From JACJXW01 sp964418125 (lineage in GTDB: Bacteria; Bacteroidota; Bacteroidia; Chitinophagales; Saprospiraceae), in contig CAYQKY010000008.1 of the NCBI GenBank assembly GCA_964418125.1, positions 1 through 64,000 of the forward strand: a DNA stretch of 64,000 nt. Direction: 5' to 3'. Of the stretch, positions 15,217 through 24,402 are shown piece after piece. Below the pieces are notes generated by a model, which searched no databases, had not been told where the DNA came from, and saw nothing but the letters and a program-made list of their open reading frames with translations. Made by a program: the position numbers and the translations under genes. Every line of letters starts with the position of its first letter. Position 1 is the first letter of the stretch.

Positions 15217-16332
15217 ATGATTATTGGCGTACCTAAGGAAATCAAGACCAGCGAAAACCGCGTTGCGTTGACCCCCGCCGGCGCTCTGGAACTCACAAAA
15301 CGAGGCCACACTGTATATGTACAAACTACGGCCGGAGTGGGCAGTGGGTTTCCCGATGAAGAATACCGGGAAGCAGGAGCCCAGATCCTTCCCTCGATCG
15401 AGGAGGTATACGGCAAGGCCGAAATGATCATAAAAGTGAAAGAGCCCATAGAGCCGGAGTACAAACTGATCCGTAAAGGGCAGCTTCTTTTCACCTATTT
15501 TCACTTTGCATCCTACGAGCCGTTGACCAGAGCCATGATCGACAGCGGAGCGGTATGCCTGGCCTATGAGACGGTGGAGCTGCCCGACCGCAGCCTGCCG
15601 CTGTTGACGCCCATGTCGGAGGTGGCAGGCCGCATGGCCATTCAGGAAGGCGCCAAATACCTTGAGAAGCACCAGCACGGCCGCGGGGTTCTGCTGGGCG
15701 GGGTGCCCGGCGTCTCTCCCGGTAAGATCCTGATCCTCGGCGGCGGGGTTGTCGGCACGCAGGCGGCTAAAATGGCGGCGGGCCTGGGCGCCCAGGTGAT
15801 CATTCTGGATGTCAACCTGCAGCGGCTGCGTTATCTCGCCGATGTTATGCCCGCCAATGTAACCACCCTGTTTTCCAACGAATACAACATCCGAAAGCTG
15901 ATCAGGGACGCCGACCTGATCGTTGGGGCCGTCCTGATCGCCGGCGCCAAAGCGCCCAAACTGATCACCAGGGATATGCTCAAGGAAATGCAGCCGGGAA
16001 CGGTGCTGGTAGATGTGGCCGTCGACCAGGGCGGCTGTATTGAAACCTGCAAGCCCACAACTCACGACGACCCGACCTTCGTCATCGATGGTGTCGTCCA
16101 TTATTGTGTGGCCAATATGCCGGGAGCGGTCCCTTCCACGTCCACCATAGCCCTGACCAACGCTACCCTGCCGTATGCCATCCAGCTGGCCAACAAAGGA
16201 TGGGAAAAAGCCTGCCGGGAAGATGAAGCCCTCAAACTGGGGCTCAATGTGGTTAACGGCAAAGTAGTCTACAATGGGGTAGCCGAAGCCTTCGGGCTGC
16301 CATTGACAGACGTGGAAGAGATGCTGAAGTGA
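15217..16332 (+). CDS. ald: Alanine dehydrogenase
   Basis: NAD-dependent interconversion of L-alanine and pyruvate plus ammonia; cytoplasmic hexamer. 371 aa, the usual length. Residues matching the characterised active site are present: Arg15 (SENRVAL), Lys75 in KVKEP, His96 in TYFHFA, and an Asp in VDVAVDQGG. The NAD-binding motif is ILGGGVVGTQAAKMAAGLGA near 175. AdeR-type regulation is not evident; the gene has its own -7 box behind two upstream terminators, so it is insulated from mqnD and the putative small RNAs. A 13-bp-stem terminator follows. Confidence 0.95.
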   Translation: MIIGVPKEIKTSENRVALTPAGALELTKRGHTVYVQTTAGVGSGFPDEEYREAGAQILPSIEEVYGKAEMIIKVKEPIEPEYKLIRKGQLLFTYFHFASYEPLTRAMIDSGAVCLAYETVELPDRSLPLLTPMSEVAGRMAIQEGAKYLEKHQHGRGVLLGGVPGVSPGKILILGGGVVGTQAAKMAAGLGAQVIILDVNLQRLRYLADVMPANVTTLFSNEYNIRKLIRDADLIVGAVLIAGAKAPKLITRDMLKEMQPGTVLVDVAVDQGGCIETCKPTTHDDPTFVIDGVVHYCVANMPGAVPSTSTIALTNATLPYAIQLANKGWEKACREDEALKLGLNVVNGKVVYNGVAEAFGLPLTDVEEMLK

Positions 16333-16359
16333 TCCCGATCCGGATATTTTTGACCATTG

Positions 16360-16400
16360 CGCGGAGGCGCAGCGGCCTTTCTCAGGCCTGCGCCTCCGCG
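16360..16400. terminator. Bidirectional terminator between ald and the SPOR protein gene
   Basis: A perfect 13-bp stem, CGCGGAGGCGCAG (16360-16372) and CTGCGCCTCCGCG (16388-16400), lies between convergent genes and is followed by TTCTCTTTT on the plus strand. Confidence 0.7.
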
Positions 16401-16410
16401 TTCTCTTTTA

Positions 16411-18828
16411 TTAGGGATAGACCTTAGTCAGTTCCACTCCGGAATCCAGAACGATATAAGCCGTGGTAAAGCCGGCTGCCTTGGCCTGGCGCCAGGCCTG
16501 TTTGGCTTCCTCGACATCGTCGAAAGGCCCAAGCAGCTTAATGGTCAGGTCGCCGCGGCGGCGGTCTTCAATATTGCCATACCGCTCCAGCCCGGAGGGG
16601 TTGAAATTCTGAGGGTTGCGGTAAGCAGCAAGCTGGACTTTGTAGCGGCCTGTACCTGTACTTGCGGTGGAAACGGGCTGCCCTGTTTTAGGCTGTACTC
16701 CCACATTTCCTTCTTCAGTTACTACAAAGGCATCTTTATACCCCCTGCCTTTCACTGCCCCCAGGGCGGTGGATGCTTCCTGCCGGCTGGCGAAAGGCCC
16801 GATGCGTACTTTATACACCCCACCTTCGTATTTAGAATAGACCTGTCCGACGTCAGTAAGCGTAGAGAAGTTCTCCAGTCCCGGTTTATTGAGCGCGGCC
16901 ACCTGTACAGCGTATCCCGTACCGAGAGAAACGCCTTCGCCTCCCGGTGAAATGGCCGCCCCTTCTCCGGCGACAGCACCAGGCCTGGGCGTTACATCAG
17001 ATCCGGGATAGGTATCAGCGCCGCCGCTGATCGGCAACATAGATATCATACCGAGAATGGTTCGGTCACTGCCTTCCCCTGTGTGGACGGTACGGCTGAG
17101 ATCCCGGAAACCGGGCCGGGAATAACGGATAACATAGGAAGAGTTGGGGCTTAGCGCCAGGGCATAATCGCCATTGACATCCGTTGTAGCCTGCATGGTG
17201 CTGTTGGTCGACTGGTTTGTTGCAGCAATGGCAACCCCGGCAACCGGAAGGCGGGTGGTGTAATTCAGCACTTTGCCGATGTACTCTTCTCCCCGGCGGC
17301 TGAGCATGATGTCGTATTCCCGGTTCTGCCGCACCCCCATGGTAGATACGGAAAACACCGCATCATTGTATCCGTCAGCGCGAATGATGATATCACAATT
17401 CAGCCCTTCAACGGCCTGGAAGCTGTAGTTTCCCTGGTTATCGGCGCGGTCCAGCCCTTCTCCGCAATTGATGAAATCGATGGTCGCTCCCGGTATCGGG
17501 GCGCCGTCGGAGGCATTACGGATGTGCAGCGTGATATTGTCCGCAGATTTGAATACTTTGTAGAGGTCCTCACTGCCACGCCCTCCCTGCCGGTTAGAGG
17601 CCAGGTAGCCGATGTTTCGAAAGCTGTCGTAAACGAAGCCGAGGTCATCGCGGGAGGAGTTGATGAGGTTGCCGAGGTGGAAAATGCGCGCCCAACGGCC
17701 ATTTGCCTGCTCGGCGCGGAAGATGTCATATCCGCCCAGCCCCTGGTGCCAGTTGGAAGAAAAGTACAGGTTGGTTCCATCGAAGAAAGGCGAAACCTCG
17801 TCCCCCGGAGTATTGACGTTGGGGCCCAGGTTTTCCGGGGTACTCCAGGTGTTGCCCATCCGATAGGATACATAGAGGTCAAACCCTCCGAAGCCATCCG
17901 GCCGGTTGGAGGAAAAATAGAGGGCATTTCCGTCCGGGGAAAAGTTTGGCCAGCCGGTGGAAAAACCGGAACCATTGTAGGGGAAAGGTTTTTGCTCCGC
18001 CCATTCCCCGCTCGGGTTGATCTGGGCGATGTGGATACTCAGCTCCAGCCCTCCGGTGGGGATATGCCGGGTGCCGTCAATAAAATTGTTTTTGGTAAAG
18101 GCCACCGAGCGGCCATCCGGCCCGTAGGAAACCGGCCCGACATTTACGAAGGTTTCGTCTTCGCGCAGGCGGCTCTGAAAAGGAACGGGGTCTTCCAGGA
18201 AGCCATTATCTCCGATCCTCGCCATAAAAAGCTGGTTATTGGCCTTTCCTGTCCAGGTAGACCCCGCCGGGCGAAGGTCGGTGCGGGCAGAAGAGAAAAC
18301 AACCTGGTCTCCGTAAAAAGCCGGGCCAAAATCGGAGGAAGTGGTATTGATGTATTCATTGCTCACCAAATAGGGAGAGGATTGGCCGAGCTGATTCATG
18401 GCAAACACACAGCTCTGGGCAAAATGCTGCCCTTTGGCCGCTTTTTCCTTGTCCTCGCGCTGCTGATATTTGGCATAAGCTTCAAACCATTGCCGTGCTT
18501 TATCATATTGCTCCAAAGCCATCAGCACCTGAGCATAGTGGAAGGGATACTCTCCCACCATTTCCTTACGGCCATCCCTGTCGGCCAAAACCCGCTCAAA
18601 CCAACTGCGGGCTTCTTCCATCTGATTGAGATAACGGTACGAATCGGCGAGCTTGAGCATTGCTTCATAATTCGCCGGGCGTTTTTCCAGGACCTCGAGA
18701 TAACCCCGAACGGCCAGGTTGAAAGCTCCCATCTCATAATCCTTGTTCGCCCGGTTTAACTGCCCATATGCCGGCATGCAGGCGGAATACATCAACAATG
18801 CCAGGAGGGCTCGGAAAAAGATCTTCAT
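16411..18828 (-). CDS. PorE-like envelope protein: TPR, PD40 propeller, regulatory-like domain, two SPOR domains
   Basis: 805 aa, exported (signal peptide about 1-22, ending AYG). Order: TPR-type helices (about 25-130), a six-bladed PD40/WD40-like propeller (about 155-430, with repeated FSPDGNALYFSSNRPDG-type blades), a carboxypeptidase-regulatory/CNA-B-like beta domain (about 435-590), and two SPOR domains (about 630-705 and 725-800, VQVAALNKPG... and VQLAAYRNPQ...). PorE of the T9SS has the same order but ends in OmpA_C; SPOR also binds peptidoglycan, so this is probably a periplasmic anchor with a swapped wall-binding module. It may serve T9SS, gliding or division. The start is supported by the signal peptide. 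Its neighbour at 20947-23247 carries the classical architecture. Confidence 0.85.
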   Translation of the reverse strand: MKIFFRALLALLMYSACMPAYGQLNRANKDYEMGAFNLAVRGYLEVLEKRPANYEAMLKLADSYRYLNQMEEARSWFERVLADRDGRKEMVGEYPFHYAQVLMALEQYDKARQWFEAYAKYQQREDKEKAAKGQHFAQSCVFAMNQLGQSSPYLVSNEYINTTSSDFGPAFYGDQVVFSSARTDLRPAGSTWTGKANNQLFMARIGDNGFLEDPVPFQSRLREDETFVNVGPVSYGPDGRSVAFTKNNFIDGTRHIPTGGLELSIHIAQINPSGEWAEQKPFPYNGSGFSTGWPNFSPDGNALYFSSNRPDGFGGFDLYVSYRMGNTWSTPENLGPNVNTPGDEVSPFFDGTNLYFSSNWHQGLGGYDIFRAEQANGRWARIFHLGNLINSSRDDLGFVYDSFRNIGYLASNRQGGRGSEDLYKVFKSADNITLHIRNASDGAPIPGATIDFINCGEGLDRADNQGNYSFQAVEGLNCDIIIRADGYNDAVFSVSTMGVRQNREYDIMLSRRGEEYIGKVLNYTTRLPVAGVAIAATNQSTNSTMQATTDVNGDYALALSPNSSYVIRYSRPGFRDLSRTVHTGEGSDRTILGMISMLPISGGADTYPGSDVTPRPGAVAGEGAAISPGGEGVSLGTGYAVQVAALNKPGLENFSTLTDVGQVYSKYEGGVYKVRIGPFASRQEASTALGAVKGRGYKDAFVVTEEGNVGVQPKTGQPVSTASTGTGRYKVQLAAYRNPQNFNPSGLERYGNIEDRRRGDLTIKLLGPFDDVEEAKQAWRQAKAAGFTTAYIVLDSGVELTKVYP

Positions 18829-19052
18829 AGTCTTGCGTTTTCAAAAAGTAATTACAGGAGTTGTTTCCTCTACAGAAAACTTTGGTAATATATCAATAAA
18901 ATTAAATACTCAAAAAATCGAAGCAGCTCCATTTATGCGGCCGCTTCTTCAAAGATGGATGGCCAAAGGGGGGGAAATACCTTCAGCACCATAACGGAAG
19001 TTGATTTTATATTGTTGTGTATCGGATAATTTAGCTATATTACTAAAAAAAC

Positions 19053-19289
19053 ATGTATCGCCTGGCCTGCTTCTTTTTTGCCCTCTGCTGCCTTGCCGCC
19101 ACCTGCCGCCAGGGCGGAAAAACCATTTCCGATGATTGTATCGATGAAAGGAAGATCAACCCGGATATGGTTTGTATCGAAGTGTACGAACCTGTCTGCG
19201 GCTGTGACGGACGGACTTATCCCAACGAATGCTACGCTCAAAGGTCCGGGGTTACCCGCTGGGAAAAAGGGCCGTGTGAAGAGTATTGA
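19053..19289 (+). CDS. Small secreted Kazal-type protease inhibitor domain protein
   Basis: 78 aa: a hydrophobic leader (about 1-20) followed by a single Kazal domain, recognisable by its six cysteines and the core CGCDGRTYPNECYAQ with a terminal GVTRWEKGPC. Kazal domains inhibit serine proteases by a canonical loop; the P1 region lies in the PVC segment. The leader ends LAATC, close to a lipobox but with Thr before Cys, so secretion type is uncertain. In bacteria such small Kazal proteins are thought to protect the producer or block predator/host proteases (inference). The ATG at 19053 is the only reasonable start. Confidence 0.8.
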   Translation: MYRLACFFFALCCLAATCRQGGKTISDDCIDERKINPDMVCIEVYEPVCGCDGRTYPNECYAQRSGVTRWEKGPCEEY

Positions 19290-19346
19290 CCCCATCAGAA
19301 AAACATACTCTTAGTGCTTGTTCGGAGCCTGCCCCATTGGGTGTCA

Positions 19347-19409
19347 GTAATAACCAATAACTGCAGGAGGCCCTGGGCAAGCATAATAAAAGCCCCGGAA
19401 CTTCGTTCC
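19347..19409. repeat. Repeat words upstream of the BON gene
   Basis: It contains GTAATAACCAATAAC (19347-19361), identical to 29475-29489, and GCCCCGGAACTTCGTTCC (19392-19409), identical to 20863-20880 on the other side of the BON gene. The 230 bp from the Kazal stop to here hold no supported gene. Confidence 0.6.
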
Positions 19410-19619
19410 AAGGGCGCTGGCTTCCAGGTATCTTCCAGAGAGCCGAATGCCCCCTCCTGCTTGACATTGTTCTTTCGAACATCCTTTCCCCCTATTCGTT
19501 AAAACGGTAGAGAAAAGCCTGCAATTAACTCATATCCAATTACTTACTATTCTTTAACTGAAAACCTGCTTTATGATACGCAAGCAAATGCCGGCTCCCG
19601 TAAGATTACTAATGGGGCA

Positions 19620-20729
19620 GTGGCCCTCACCGGGCGGGTAGACTCCTGGCAGGAGAAACAGCTTGCGGGTTACATCGCCAAAAGTGTTAAAGGCGTAAAA
19701 AGCCTCGACAATAATATTGACATTAACTTCACGAGCAACCGCCCGGACTATGAGATCAGGGAAGAAGTGCAGGAAGCTATTGCCAATGACATCCGACTGA
19801 ACCGGGAGATGATCGAGGTTAGTGTTGACAACAATGTAGTAACCATGGAAGGAACCGTAGGTTCGCTCAACGCCAAGCGGCAGGCACAAAGTTATGCCTG
19901 GACCTCCGGCGTGAAGGATGTAAAATCCGATGGGTTGAAAGTAGCGGACTGGGCAAAGGATAATTACCTAAAGAAAAAGGAGTATCCCATACGGTCGGAC
20001 GAAGAGATCAAACAAGCGGTCAAAACTGCTTTCCTCTACGACCCCCGCGTATATTCCTTCAACCCTGAAGTTTCCGTTACCAACGGAACCGTAACGCTCT
20101 CTGGCAAGGTGGACAACCTGAAGTCCAAACGCGCAGCAGAAGCCGACACACGCAATATCGTTGGAGTTTTCAGTGTGCTGAACAACATCAAAGTTCGCCC
20201 GGAACTGATCCCCTCTAACGAAGAACTGGAAGACAATGTGGAAGACGCCCTTTTCCGGGACCCTTACGTAGAACGGTTCGGCCTGACGGTGGCCGCCAAC
20301 AATGGTGTCATTTACCTCAGTGGTAAAGTTGACAACAGTTATGAGAAATACCTTGCGGAAGATATTGCATCCCGAACGATCGGTGTTCTGAATGTCGTAA
20401 ACAATATTGATGTAAGCACTACCAGCAACTACGACTTCTACTATCCGTATGGCTGGAACACCTACTATCCGTCACCCTATACTTCTCCAGATAATTATTA
20501 CACCTACAGCCTTAACGACCCTCAGATCGAACAGAACATCAGGGATGAACTCTGGTGGTCTCCTTTCGTTACTGAAGACCAGGTCAATGTAGAAGTATCC
20601 AACCGGGTAGCCACCCTTACCGGTACCGTTGATTCCTGGGATGAACGGGAAGCAGCTACCGAAAATGCCTATGAAGGCGGCGCCTTTGCCGTTATCAACC
20701 GGCTGGACGTAACGGATGAAACCCGCTAA
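19620..20729 (+). CDS. BON-domain repeat protein, 5' end truncated
   Basis: 369 aa from the only usable start (GTG at 19620). Contains about five BON-type repeats, each with a helix pair and a motif like NGTVTLSGKVDNLKSKRAA followed by a hydrophobic VxNNI strand; BON domains bind phospholipid or act in envelope stress proteins such as OsmY. Homology clearly begins upstream of the GTG: the same frame reads LTENLLYDTQANAG just before it and is open from 19503 to the stop at 19500, but has no ATG and no signal peptide. So the first repeat lacks its start, and either a rare start codon is used or the gene is a decayed copy. An 18-bp direct repeat flanks it. A tyrosine/proline-rich linker (YYPYGWNTYYPSPY) separates the last two repeats. 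Confidence 0.7.
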   Translation: MALTGRVDSWQEKQLAGYIAKSVKGVKSLDNNIDINFTSNRPDYEIREEVQEAIANDIRLNREMIEVSVDNNVVTMEGTVGSLNAKRQAQSYAWTSGVKDVKSDGLKVADWAKDNYLKKKEYPIRSDEEIKQAVKTAFLYDPRVYSFNPEVSVTNGTVTLSGKVDNLKSKRAAEADTRNIVGVFSVLNNIKVRPELIPSNEELEDNVEDALFRDPYVERFGLTVAANNGVIYLSGKVDNSYEKYLAEDIASRTIGVLNVVNNIDVSTTSNYDFYYPYGWNTYYPSPYTSPDNYYTYSLNDPQIEQNIRDELWWSPFVTEDQVNVEVSNRVATLTGTVDSWDEREAATENAYEGGAFAVINRLDVTDETR

Positions 20730-20862
20730 TACGACTAGTGCTGTTGGCACTAAATAACGGGGCAGTTATTTTCCCGCCGGGAACAAAATGCCGTTGTTGG
20801 TTGTTCGCTGGCAATCAACGGCTTAGAGGCTGCGGATGGACAATAACCAACAACTAACAACT

Positions 20863-20880
20863 GCCCCGGAACTTCGTTCC
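20863..20880. repeat. Direct repeat partner downstream of the BON gene
   Basis: GCCCCGGAACTTCGTTCC matches 19392-19409 exactly and contains a small GGAAC-TTC-GTTCC hairpin. CACTAGTG-type words (20737 and 20886) and GGGGCAGTT/AACTGCCCC arms around it make the whole 20735-20890 interval a nested palindrome. Confidence 0.6.
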
Positions 20881-20911
20881 GAGGGCACTAGTGATAATAA
20901 TGTCAGAAAAA

Positions 20912-20948
20912 GGCCCGGGGCCGCCAGAATGCGGTTCCGGGCTTTTTT
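20912..20948. terminator. Bidirectional terminator between BON gene and PorE-like gene
   Basis: A stem of 13 bp, GGCCCGGGGCCGC (20912-20924) with GCGGTTCCGGGCT (20931-20943) including G-U pairs, is flanked by TTTTTT on the plus side and TTTTT on the minus side. It serves both convergent genes. Confidence 0.8.
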
Positions 20949-23247
20949 ATTGTACTTTGCCCAGGACACGAAATTCCGTGCGCCGGTTTTCCTGGTGTTC
21001 TTCTTCACTACAGGACACTTCATCGGAACAATGGTTCGCCAGCTTAGATTCCCCGTAGCCTTTGGCCACCAGCCTTTCCTTATCGATACCATGGGCAATG
21101 AGATACCGGACTACCGCATCGGCCCGTCTCTGGGAAAGGCGCTGGTTGTATTCACTGCTGCCATTGGAATCTGTATGAGAACTGACCTCCAGGACAATTT
21201 TCGGATTTTCCTGCATAAGCGTTAACAGGCGAAGCAGTTCAGAAACGGATTCTTCCTGAACACTGGACCGGCCCACATCGTAATATAGATTCACCCGAAA
21301 AGCAAAACTGTCTTCTCCTTCTTCACTACTGCTGCGTCCAAATTCAAAGTTACCGGGTTCGGCATCCATTTTGACGGGCATGGTTTCTCCATCTCCTTCA
21401 CTGGTGGGGTCGGCGGCATAAGGAGTAATGTAAGCATGAAGAAACTGTTTGTTCTCCTCCCCACTCGCACAAACCTCCTTTTCCAGGTTTAAGGTGAAGA
21501 AATTATCCCTGCTTACTTTCACCTTATAACAACATCCTTCTTCGAGGGCGATACTGAAATAGCCCTGCCGGTTGGTCACAACAGCGGGTGGGGAAAGGCA
21601 GTTCAGGCTTTTCAGTTGCACCTCGGCGCCAACCACAGGCTTGCCGGACTCCTGGTTTAAAATGGTCCCTTCCAACCGGTACTGGCGGGGAGCATCGGCA
21701 GAGATACCCTCCTCTTCAGAGGCAGGCATTTTCGCCCCTCCCGGCGCCAATGCCAGTGCAATGAAAAGGGTATCTGCCGCCACTTCTCCCTTTCTGCCAC
21801 AGGCTTCAATCGACCGGGGCTGATAATTTTCTGCCACTCCGGTTAGCGTACAGCACTCCGGAAGGTATAGGGAAAGGCGCCCTTTGGGCCCAGCGATAAG
21901 AGTATCTCCCCCACAGGAATTCACTACTCTGGCAAAAGGCACAGGATCTCCGGTACTAAGGTCTACCACATCAACCTGCACGGGAGTCCCTCTGGAGATC
22001 ATCCGGAAAAAATAGATATCGTCCTTTCCTTTTCCGCCACTGCGGTTGGAAGTGAAGTACCCCTCTGTATCGTCGGCGCTGAAGATGATGCCGAAGTCAT
22101 CGGCAGCCGTATTAAAAGGGGCGCCCAGATTGTAGGGAAGCATCCACAATCCATCATAGCCCTCCTCTGTCCAGAAAATATCCTGTCCGCCCAGGCCCAG
22201 GTGGCCGTTGGAAGAGAAATACAGTTTTCCCGAATTGCTGATGAAAGGGAATACCTCGTCATCGGGTGTATTGACGGCAGGCCCCAGGTTGATAGGCGGC
22301 CCCCACTGCCCGTTCTCAAAGAAAGTCAGGTAGATGTCTTTCCCCCCCTGTCCTCCAGGCATATCAGAAGAGAAGAAAAGGCGCTTGCCGTCGGAGCTGA
22401 GTGAAGGATGGGCCACAGAATAATCATCGCTGCTGAACGGAAGCGGCTTGAGGTTACTCCATCCTCCTTGAGGAAGGCGGCGGGCAGTAACGATCTCCAG
22501 CCGGTGTATCTCCGGATCGAGGGGGGAGTGAGAAGACACCCCCCGGGTACGGGTGAAGTAGATCTCGGTTTCCTCGCTGTTGAAGGTAGCGACACCTTCA
22601 TGGAATTTCGACTGCAGAGAACCGGAGAAAAGCTGAGGCACAGAATACTGCCGGATGCCACCCGCCTCTTCCACCGCCACCTGAAACAGGTCGAGGAAGG
22701 CCTGAGAGGGGTTTTCCGGATTCTTGCGGAAGGTGGAAAAAATGATGCCCTCGCCATAATAGGCCGGGCCAAGTTCGCTCTGGGCAGTATTGAAACCGGG
22801 CAGAGAGATGTCGGCCCTCCCACTCTGGTTTTTATTCAATTCCCCAATATATCCGCAAGCATTGAGCAGGCGTTGTTTTCTGGGGTCATAAGGGTGGTAT
22901 TTCAGATAATCCCTGAACCAGCGCTCGGCTGCTTCGCAGTCTCCCGTTTGCAGGAGCATCATGCCGTAGTAGAACTTGTGTTCGGGGTGGCAGTTCGGAA
23001 GGCCGATAACCAGGGCATACCATTGAGCCGAAGCTTTATAGTTTCCGAGGTAACGGTGGGCTTCCGCCAGGCGCAACTTCACTTCGGGAATGTCCTCCCG
23101 GCCAAGTATTTCTTCATACAGTGGAATGGCGAGCCGGTACTCCCCTTCCTCAAAATATTCATTGGCCTTTGCCAGTTTCGCCGGCTGGGCATATATTCCG
23201 CTCCCCAGAAGGAGCAATAGGGAAAACAGCCAAATATGCTTTTTCAT
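20947..23247 (-). CDS. PorE-like protein: TPR, PD40 propeller, regulatory-like domain, OmpA_C
   Basis: 766 aa from the ATG at 23247, which opens a signal peptide (MKKHIWLFSLLLLLGSGIYA). Domains: TPR helices (about 25-120), PD40 propeller (about 150-400, HPSLSSDGKRLFFSSDMPGG and similar blades), one or two carboxypeptidase-regulatory-like beta sandwiches (about 410-600), and a C-terminal OmpA-like peptidoglycan-binding domain (about 655-765; SSHTDSNGS, QRRADAVVRYL and NRRTEFRVL). This is the domain order of PorE, the T9SS component that links the PorKLMN rings to peptidoglycan. Paralogues are common in Bacteroidota, so it is not proof of the core subunit, and no lipobox cysteine is present whereas PorE is reported as a lipoprotein. 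Confidence 0.85.
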   Translation of the reverse strand: MKKHIWLFSLLLLLGSGIYAQPAKLAKANEYFEEGEYRLAIPLYEEILGREDIPEVKLRLAEAHRYLGNYKASAQWYALVIGLPNCHPEHKFYYGMMLLQTGDCEAAERWFRDYLKYHPYDPRKQRLLNACGYIGELNKNQSGRADISLPGFNTAQSELGPAYYGEGIIFSTFRKNPENPSQAFLDLFQVAVEEAGGIRQYSVPQLFSGSLQSKFHEGVATFNSEETEIYFTRTRGVSSHSPLDPEIHRLEIVTARRLPQGGWSNLKPLPFSSDDYSVAHPSLSSDGKRLFFSSDMPGGQGGKDIYLTFFENGQWGPPINLGPAVNTPDDEVFPFISNSGKLYFSSNGHLGLGGQDIFWTEEGYDGLWMLPYNLGAPFNTAADDFGIIFSADDTEGYFTSNRSGGKGKDDIYFFRMISRGTPVQVDVVDLSTGDPVPFARVVNSCGGDTLIAGPKGRLSLYLPECCTLTGVAENYQPRSIEACGRKGEVAADTLFIALALAPGGAKMPASEEEGISADAPRQYRLEGTILNQESGKPVVGAEVQLKSLNCLSPPAVVTNRQGYFSIALEEGCCYKVKVSRDNFFTLNLEKEVCASGEENKQFLHAYITPYAADPTSEGDGETMPVKMDAEPGNFEFGRSSSEEGEDSFAFRVNLYYDVGRSSVQEESVSELLRLLTLMQENPKIVLEVSSHTDSNGSSEYNQRLSQRRADAVVRYLIAHGIDKERLVAKGYGESKLANHCSDEVSCSEEEHQENRRTEFRVLGKVQ

Positions 23248-23403
23248 AATTGGCAGTCCGGATGGCCTAAACCGGTTTGTGGTGATGTTACATGGGCGCA
23301 TTGATATACCAGGATTATGATTTAAAATTTTCTGTCCCGCCGGTTAAGAACAAAATAATGACAGGCTATTGCCAGAGTGTCATCGCGGGGCACATTTCCA
23401 TTT

Positions 23404-23458
23404 AGAGTATGTTTGGAGTCCACCATTTGGGCTAAAAAGCGGCCTCCAAACATACTCT
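23404..23458. mobile_element. Foldback element, 55-bp internally deleted copy
   Basis: The 15-bp terminal inverted repeat AGAGTATGTTTGGAG (23404-23418) pairs with 23444-23458. The left 40 bp resemble the left arm of the 164-bp copies at 35623 and 50651 (CATTTGGGCT.AAAAGC); the middle is missing. It lies in the 324-bp gap 23248-23571, which has no gene. Confidence 0.7.
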
Positions 23459-23571
23459 TAAGTACGGAAAGCGGGGCCTGAGGTTTCATTTTGGGGAAGC
23501 CGATCTCCGGCCAGGCGGCATAAACCTAAATACTCCTATAAAAACTTCTGATTAAATTGCACTTAAAAAAT

Positions 23572-24381
23572 ATGCGCATCACTGCACTCTACACCTACCC
23601 CATCAAATCCATGGCCGGCATCAGCCTGCCTCGGGCCCGCGTGGAAAAGCGCGGCCTGGCCTACGACCGCCGCTGGATGCTGGTGGACCGCGACGGGCTC
23701 TTCCTCAGCCAGCGGGAGATTCCGCAGCTGGCCCTGCTGTTGCCGGACTTTTCCGTCGACAGCCTCATCGTCCGGCACCGGTATGAGGGGCTGGAGCCGC
23801 TGGCCATCCCCCTTCAGCCCGGAAAAAAGGCGGAGGAATTGGAAGTCCAGGTGTGGGGAAACAAGTGCCAGGCCCTCCGGGTAAGCATAGAAGCCGACGA
23901 ATGGTTCGGTGCAGTGCTTGGCGCCGAGTGCCACCTCGTGTACATGCCTGAGGACAGCCGCCGCCCCCTCGATCCTTCCTACGGGTTGCCCGGCGAAATT
24001 ACCGGCTTTGCCGACAGCTGCCCCCTGCTGGTTATCGGCGAAAGTTCGTTGGCAGATCTGAATTCCCGCCTGGAAGGCCCGGTGTCCATGAACCGCTTTC
24101 GCCCCAATATCGTCTTTGCCGGCGGCCAGCCTTATGAAGAAGAGGGCTGGAGAAGCTTCCGCATCGGCGGGGTATCCTTCCGCGGCATCCGCCCCTGTTC
24201 CCGCTGCCAGGTGGCCACCATTAACCAGGAAACGGCAGAGGTAGGCCGGGAGCCCCTCCGCACCCTGACAACTTATCGCCGGCAGGGTAATAAGGTGGTG
24301 TTTGGCCTGCATGCCAGTTGGGTGGCAGAGAAAGGAGAGGCTCCGCATGTGCAGGTAGGAGATGGGATAGAAGCCTGTTAA
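23572..24381 (+). CDS. MOSC domain protein (YcbX/mARC-like)
   Basis: 269 aa, cytoplasmic. An N-terminal MOSC beta-barrel (YTYPIKSMAGISLPRARVEKRGL, then YDRRWMLVDRDG) is followed by the MOSC domain with its conserved cysteine in GIRPCSRCQVATIN and the downstream EPLRTLTTYRR. MOSC proteins handle the sulfurated molybdenum cofactor; YcbX and mARC reduce N-hydroxylated compounds using it. No ferredoxin domain is fused, unlike E. coli YcbX. The ATG at 23572 is preferred over a TTG five codons upstream. Convergent with the prenyltransferase gene; no cofactor genes nearby. Confidence 0.85.
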   Translation: MRITALYTYPIKSMAGISLPRARVEKRGLAYDRRWMLVDRDGLFLSQREIPQLALLLPDFSVDSLIVRHRYEGLEPLAIPLQPGKKAEELEVQVWGNKCQALRVSIEADEWFGAVLGAECHLVYMPEDSRRPLDPSYGLPGEITGFADSCPLLVIGESSLADLNSRLEGPVSMNRFRPNIVFAGGQPYEEEGWRSFRIGGVSFRGIRPCSRCQVATINQETAEVGREPLRTLTTYRRQGNKVVFGLHASWVAEKGEAPHVQVGDGIEAC

Positions 24382-24402
24382 AGCCCATCCAGGGGGAAAG
24401 GC

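Noticed and set aside
20745..20762. TTGGCACT word as a third sigma-54 promoter
   Set aside because: The -24-like box lacks the final G and no GC lies 10 nt downstream.
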